Below are positions 60,361 through 64,000 of a stretch of DNA of 64,000 nucleotides, one piece after another. A model generated the notes under the pieces. It had not been told where the DNA came from. It made no database searches and saw nothing but the letters and a program-made list of their open reading frames with translations. The stretch is from Muricea muricata (taxonomy: Eukaryota > Cnidaria > Anthozoa > Malacalcyonacea > Plexauridae). How positions within the stretch are numbered: position 1 is the first letter of the stretch; each line of letters begins with the position of its first letter. Both the position numbers and the translations under genes were made by a program. Location: positions 2,218,330-2,282,329 of the forward strand of contig OY979728.1 in assembly GCA_963855995.1 (NCBI GenBank), given 5' to 3'.

Positions 60361-63300
60361 AATAATTCGTGTGATAATGGGCTTGGTTAAACAATGACAA
60401 AATTTGTACATATTTAACCAAAGTCATAAAATCTCTGAAAACAATAATTTCAATCCTCATAATAACATTTTCCAACACTAAAGACACAATAATTCGTGTA
60501 ATAATGGGCTTGGTTAAACAATGACAAAATTTGTACATATTTAACCAAAGTCATAAAATCTCTGAAAACAATAATTTCAATCCTCATAATAACATTTTCA
60601 AACACTAAATACATAATAATTCGTGTAATAATATAGGCTTGGTTAAACAATGACAAAATTTGTACATATTTCACCAAAGTCATAAAATCTCTGGGAACAA
60701 TAATTTCAATCCTTATAATAACATTTTCCAACACTAAAGACACAATAATTCGTGTAATAATAGGCTTGGTTAAATAATCAATAAATTTGTTCCTATTTAA
60801 CCAAACTCATAAAATCTCTGAAAGCAATACAGCAGTCCTTATAATAACATTTTTAAACACTAAAGACACAATAATTCGTGCAATAATAGGCTTGGTTAAA
60901 TAATGACAAAATTTGATCATGTTTAACCAAACTCATAAAATCTCTGAAAACAATACCGCAGCCTTTATAATAACATTTTCCAACGGTAAAGACACAATAA
61001 TTCGTGTAATAATAGGCTTGGTTAAGTATCACTAAATTTGTTCCTATTTAACCAAACTCATAAAATCTCTGAAAACAATAATTTCAATCCTTATAATAAC
61101 ATTTTCCAACACTAAAGACACAATAATTCGTGTAATAATAGGCTTGGTTAAACAATGACAAAATTTGTACCTATTTAACCCAAAGTAATAAAATCTCTGA
61201 AAACAATATATAATTTCAATCCTTATAATAACATTTTCCAACACTAAAGACACAATAATTCGTGTAATAATAGGCTTGGTTAAATAATGACAAAATTTGA
61301 TCATGTTTAACCAAACTCATAAAATCTCTGAAAACAATACAGCAGCCGTTATAATAACATTTTCCAACACTAAAGACACAATAATTCGTGCAATAATAGG
61401 CTTGGTTAAATAATCACAAAAATTGTTCCTATTCAACCAAAGTCATAAAATCTCTGAAAACAATAATTTCAATCCTTATAATAACATTTTCAAACACTAA
61501 ATACATAATAATTCATGTAATAATAGGCTTGGTTATATAATGACAAAATTTGTTCCTATTTAACCAAAGTCGTAAAATCTCTGAAAACAATAATTTCAAT
61601 CCTGCTAATAACATTTTCCAACACTGAAGATACAATAATTCGTGTAATAATGGGCTTGGTTAAACAATGTCAAAATTTATGCCTATTCAACCAAAGTCAT
61701 AAAATCTCTGAAAACAATAATTTCAATCCTTATAATAACATTTTCAAACACTAAATACATAATAATTCGTGTAATAATAGGCTTGGTTAAATAATGACAA
61801 AATTTGTTCCTATTTAACCAAACTAATAAAATCTCTGAAAACAATACAGCAGTCCTTATAATAACATTTTTAAACACTAAAGACACAATAATTCGTGCAA
61901 TAATAGGCTTGGTTAAATATTGACAAAATTTGATCATGTTTAACCAAACTCATAAAATCTCTGAAAACAATACAGCAGCCGTTATAATAACATTTTCCAA
62001 CGGTAAAGACACAATAATTCGTGTAATAATAGGCTTGGTTAAGTAATCACAAAAATTGTTCCTATGCAACCAAAGTCATAAAATCTCTGAAAACAATAAT
62101 TTCAATCCTTATAATAACATTTCCAAACACTAAAGACACAATAATTCGTGTAATAATAGGCTTGGTTAAACAATGACAAAATTTGTACCTATTTAACCCA
62201 AAGTAATAAAATCTCTGAAAACAATATATAATTTCAATCCTTATAATAACATTTTCCAACACTAAAGACACAATAATTCGTGTAATAATAGGCTTGGTTA
62301 AATAATGACAAAATTTGATCATGTTTAACCAAACTCATAAAATCTCTGAAAACAATACAGCAGCCGTTATAATAACATTTTCCAACACTAAAGACACAAT
62401 AATTCGTGCAATAATAGGCTTGGTTAAATAGTCACAAAAATTGTTCCTATTCAACCAAAGTCATAAAATCTCTGAAAACAATAATTTCAATCCTTATAAT
62501 AACATTTTCAAACACTAAATACATAATAATTCGTGTAATAATAGGCTTGGTTAAATAATGACAAAATTTGTTCCTATTTAACCAAAGTCGTAAAATCTCT
62601 GAAAACAATAATTTCAATCCTGCTAATAACATTTTCCAACACTGAAGATACAATAATTCGTGGAATAATGGGCTTGGTTAAACAATGTCAAAATTTATGC
62701 CTATTCAACCAAAGTCATAAAATCTCTGAAAACAATAATTTCAATCCTTATAATAACACTTTCAAACACTAAATACATAATAATTCGTGTAATAATAGGC
62801 TTGGTTAAATAATGACAAAATTTGTTCCTATTTAACCAAACTAATAAAATCTCTGAAAACAATACAGCAATCCTTATAATAACACTTTTAAACACTAAAG
62901 ACACAATAATTCGTGTAATAATAGGCTTGGTTAAATAATCACAAAATTTGTTCCTATTTAACCAAACTCATAAAATCTCTGAAAGCAATACAGCAGTCCT
63001 TATAATAACATTTTTAAACACTAAAGACACAATAATTCGTGCAATAATAGGCTTGGTTAAATATTGACAAAATTTGATCATGTTTAACCAAACTCATAAA
63101 ATCTCTGAAAACAATACAGCAGCCGTTATAATAACATTTTCCAACGGTAAAGACACAATAATTCGTGTAATAATAGGCTTGGTTAAGTAATCACAAAAAT
63201 TGTTCCTATTCAACCAAAGTCATAAAATCTCTGAAAACAATAATTTCAATCCTTATAATAACATTTCCAAACACTAAAGACACAATAATTCGTGTAATAA

Positions 63301-63914
63301 TAGGCTTGGTTAAACAATGACAAAATTTGTACCTATTTAACCCAAAGTAATAAAATCTCTGAAAACAATATATAATTTCAATCCTTATAATAACATTTTC
63401 CAACACTAAAGACACAATAATTCGTGTAATAATAGGCTTGGTTAAATAATGACAAAATTTGATCATGTTTAACCAAACTCATAAAATCTCTGAAAACAAT
63501 ACAGCAGCCGTTATAATAACATTTTCCAACACTAAAGACACAATAATTCGTGCAATAATAGGCTTGGTTAAATAGTCACAAAAATTGTTCCTATTCAACC
63601 AAAGTCATAAAATCTCTGAAAACAATAATTTCAATCCTTATAATAACATTTTCAAACACTAAATACATAATATTTCGTGTAATAATAGGCTTGGTTAAAT
63701 AATGACAAAATTTGTTCCTATTTAACCAAAGTCGTAAAATCTCTGAAAACAATAATTCAATCCTGCTAATAACATTTTCCAACACTGAAGATACAATAAT
63801 TCGTGGAATAATGGGCTTGGTTAAACAATGTCAAAATTTATGCCTATTTAACCAAAGTCATAAAATCTCTGAAAACAATAATTTCAATCCTTATAATAAC
63901 ATTTTCCAACAGTA
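60361..63914 (-). repeat. 127-bp satellite, about 28 units, minus orientation, higher-order
   Basis: The same unit reversed. A multi-unit block recurs: the frames at 61044-61304, 62062-62322 and 63206-63466 are nearly identical, with offsets of 1018 and 1144 bases, close to 8 and 9 units. This shows higher-order amplification absent from the plus array. Confidence 0.93.
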
Positions 63915-64000
63915 AAGACACATGCATGGCCACAATGACCATTTGAACTTTGAAGTAAAGATAAGAAATCAAGTGGCATGCGTGCAAAAACCGAGTTAAC

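Larger units (their letters stand above)
58284..64000. mobile_element. Satellite arrays enclosed by terminal inverted repeats (right end at window edge)
   Basis: GTTAACTCGGTTTGTGCATG and about 85 following bases (ATGCCACTTGATTTCTTATC, TCAAATGGTCATTGTG) are mirrored at 63915-64000. Between them two arrays of one repeat run in opposite orientation, meeting at about 60361. The layout suggests a non-autonomous transposon whose interior is satellite DNA. The element may extend beyond the window. Confidence 0.9.

Noticed and set aside
58387..63785. Series of similar 60-97 codon ORFs
   Set aside because: They recur with the 127-bp satellite unit in both arrays, with no start or coding constraint.

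Overview
The window is eukaryotic, metazoan nuclear DNA: AT-rich, with GT-AG introns, orthologues of animal genes, and a very high load of inverted-repeat (foldback or MITE-like) elements and satellites. The gene set (LRRK1-like kinase, FKBP8, a C8orf74-like protein, a BCL2-like protein), short introns, long poly-C/poly-G runs and many TA-flanked palindromic elements fit an invertebrate, most plausibly an anthozoan cnidarian. The taxon is an inference from style and is not proven here.

Genes, left to right. (1) 789-1274 (+): the terminal coding exon of an LRRK1-like protein (end of a WD40-type domain). (2) 22253-15898 (-): a complete 11-exon FKBP8 gene (predicted 462 aa: acidic N-terminus, FKBP domain, TPRs, C-terminal membrane anchor). 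(3) 26253-23875 (-): a 3-exon C8orf74-like gene (predicted 330 aa). (4) 39168-34078 (-): a complete 2-exon anti-apoptotic-type BCL2 family gene (predicted 217 aa) whose single intron falls right after the BH2 Gly-Gly-Trp. (5) 46074-46367 (+): a 97-aa ORF with a convincing BH3 motif, a candidate BH3-only protein about 7 kb upstream of the BCL2-like gene and divergent from it. FKBP8 in vertebrates anchors BCL2/BCL-XL at mitochondria, so three possible parts of one apoptosis pathway lie within about 30 kb. This may be coincidence.

Repeats make up much of the rest. 1.7-4.6 kb holds small palindromes and a 44-bp minisatellite. 6.0-10.4 kb is one element family including a 2.6-kb palindrome with palindromes nested inside each arm. 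14.1-14.8 kb is an inverted repeat carrying an exon-like ORF. 22.4-23.5 kb is a 9-bp/63-bp minisatellite between FKBP8 and the C8orf74-like gene. 26328-32461 is a giant, almost perfect palindromic element (arms about 3 kb) with a TA target duplication, shared exon-like ORFs in its arms and different tandem copy numbers in the two arms. 58284-64000 is a 127-bp satellite in two head-to-head arrays bracketed by about 85-bp terminal inverted repeats; its right end reaches the window edge.

The most notable structures are the giant TA-flanked palindrome with its spliced mini-ORF, the palindrome-in-palindrome at 6.5-9.1 kb, the satellite boxed by terminal inverted repeats, two foldbacks with hammerhead-like cores, and the BH3-only candidate.
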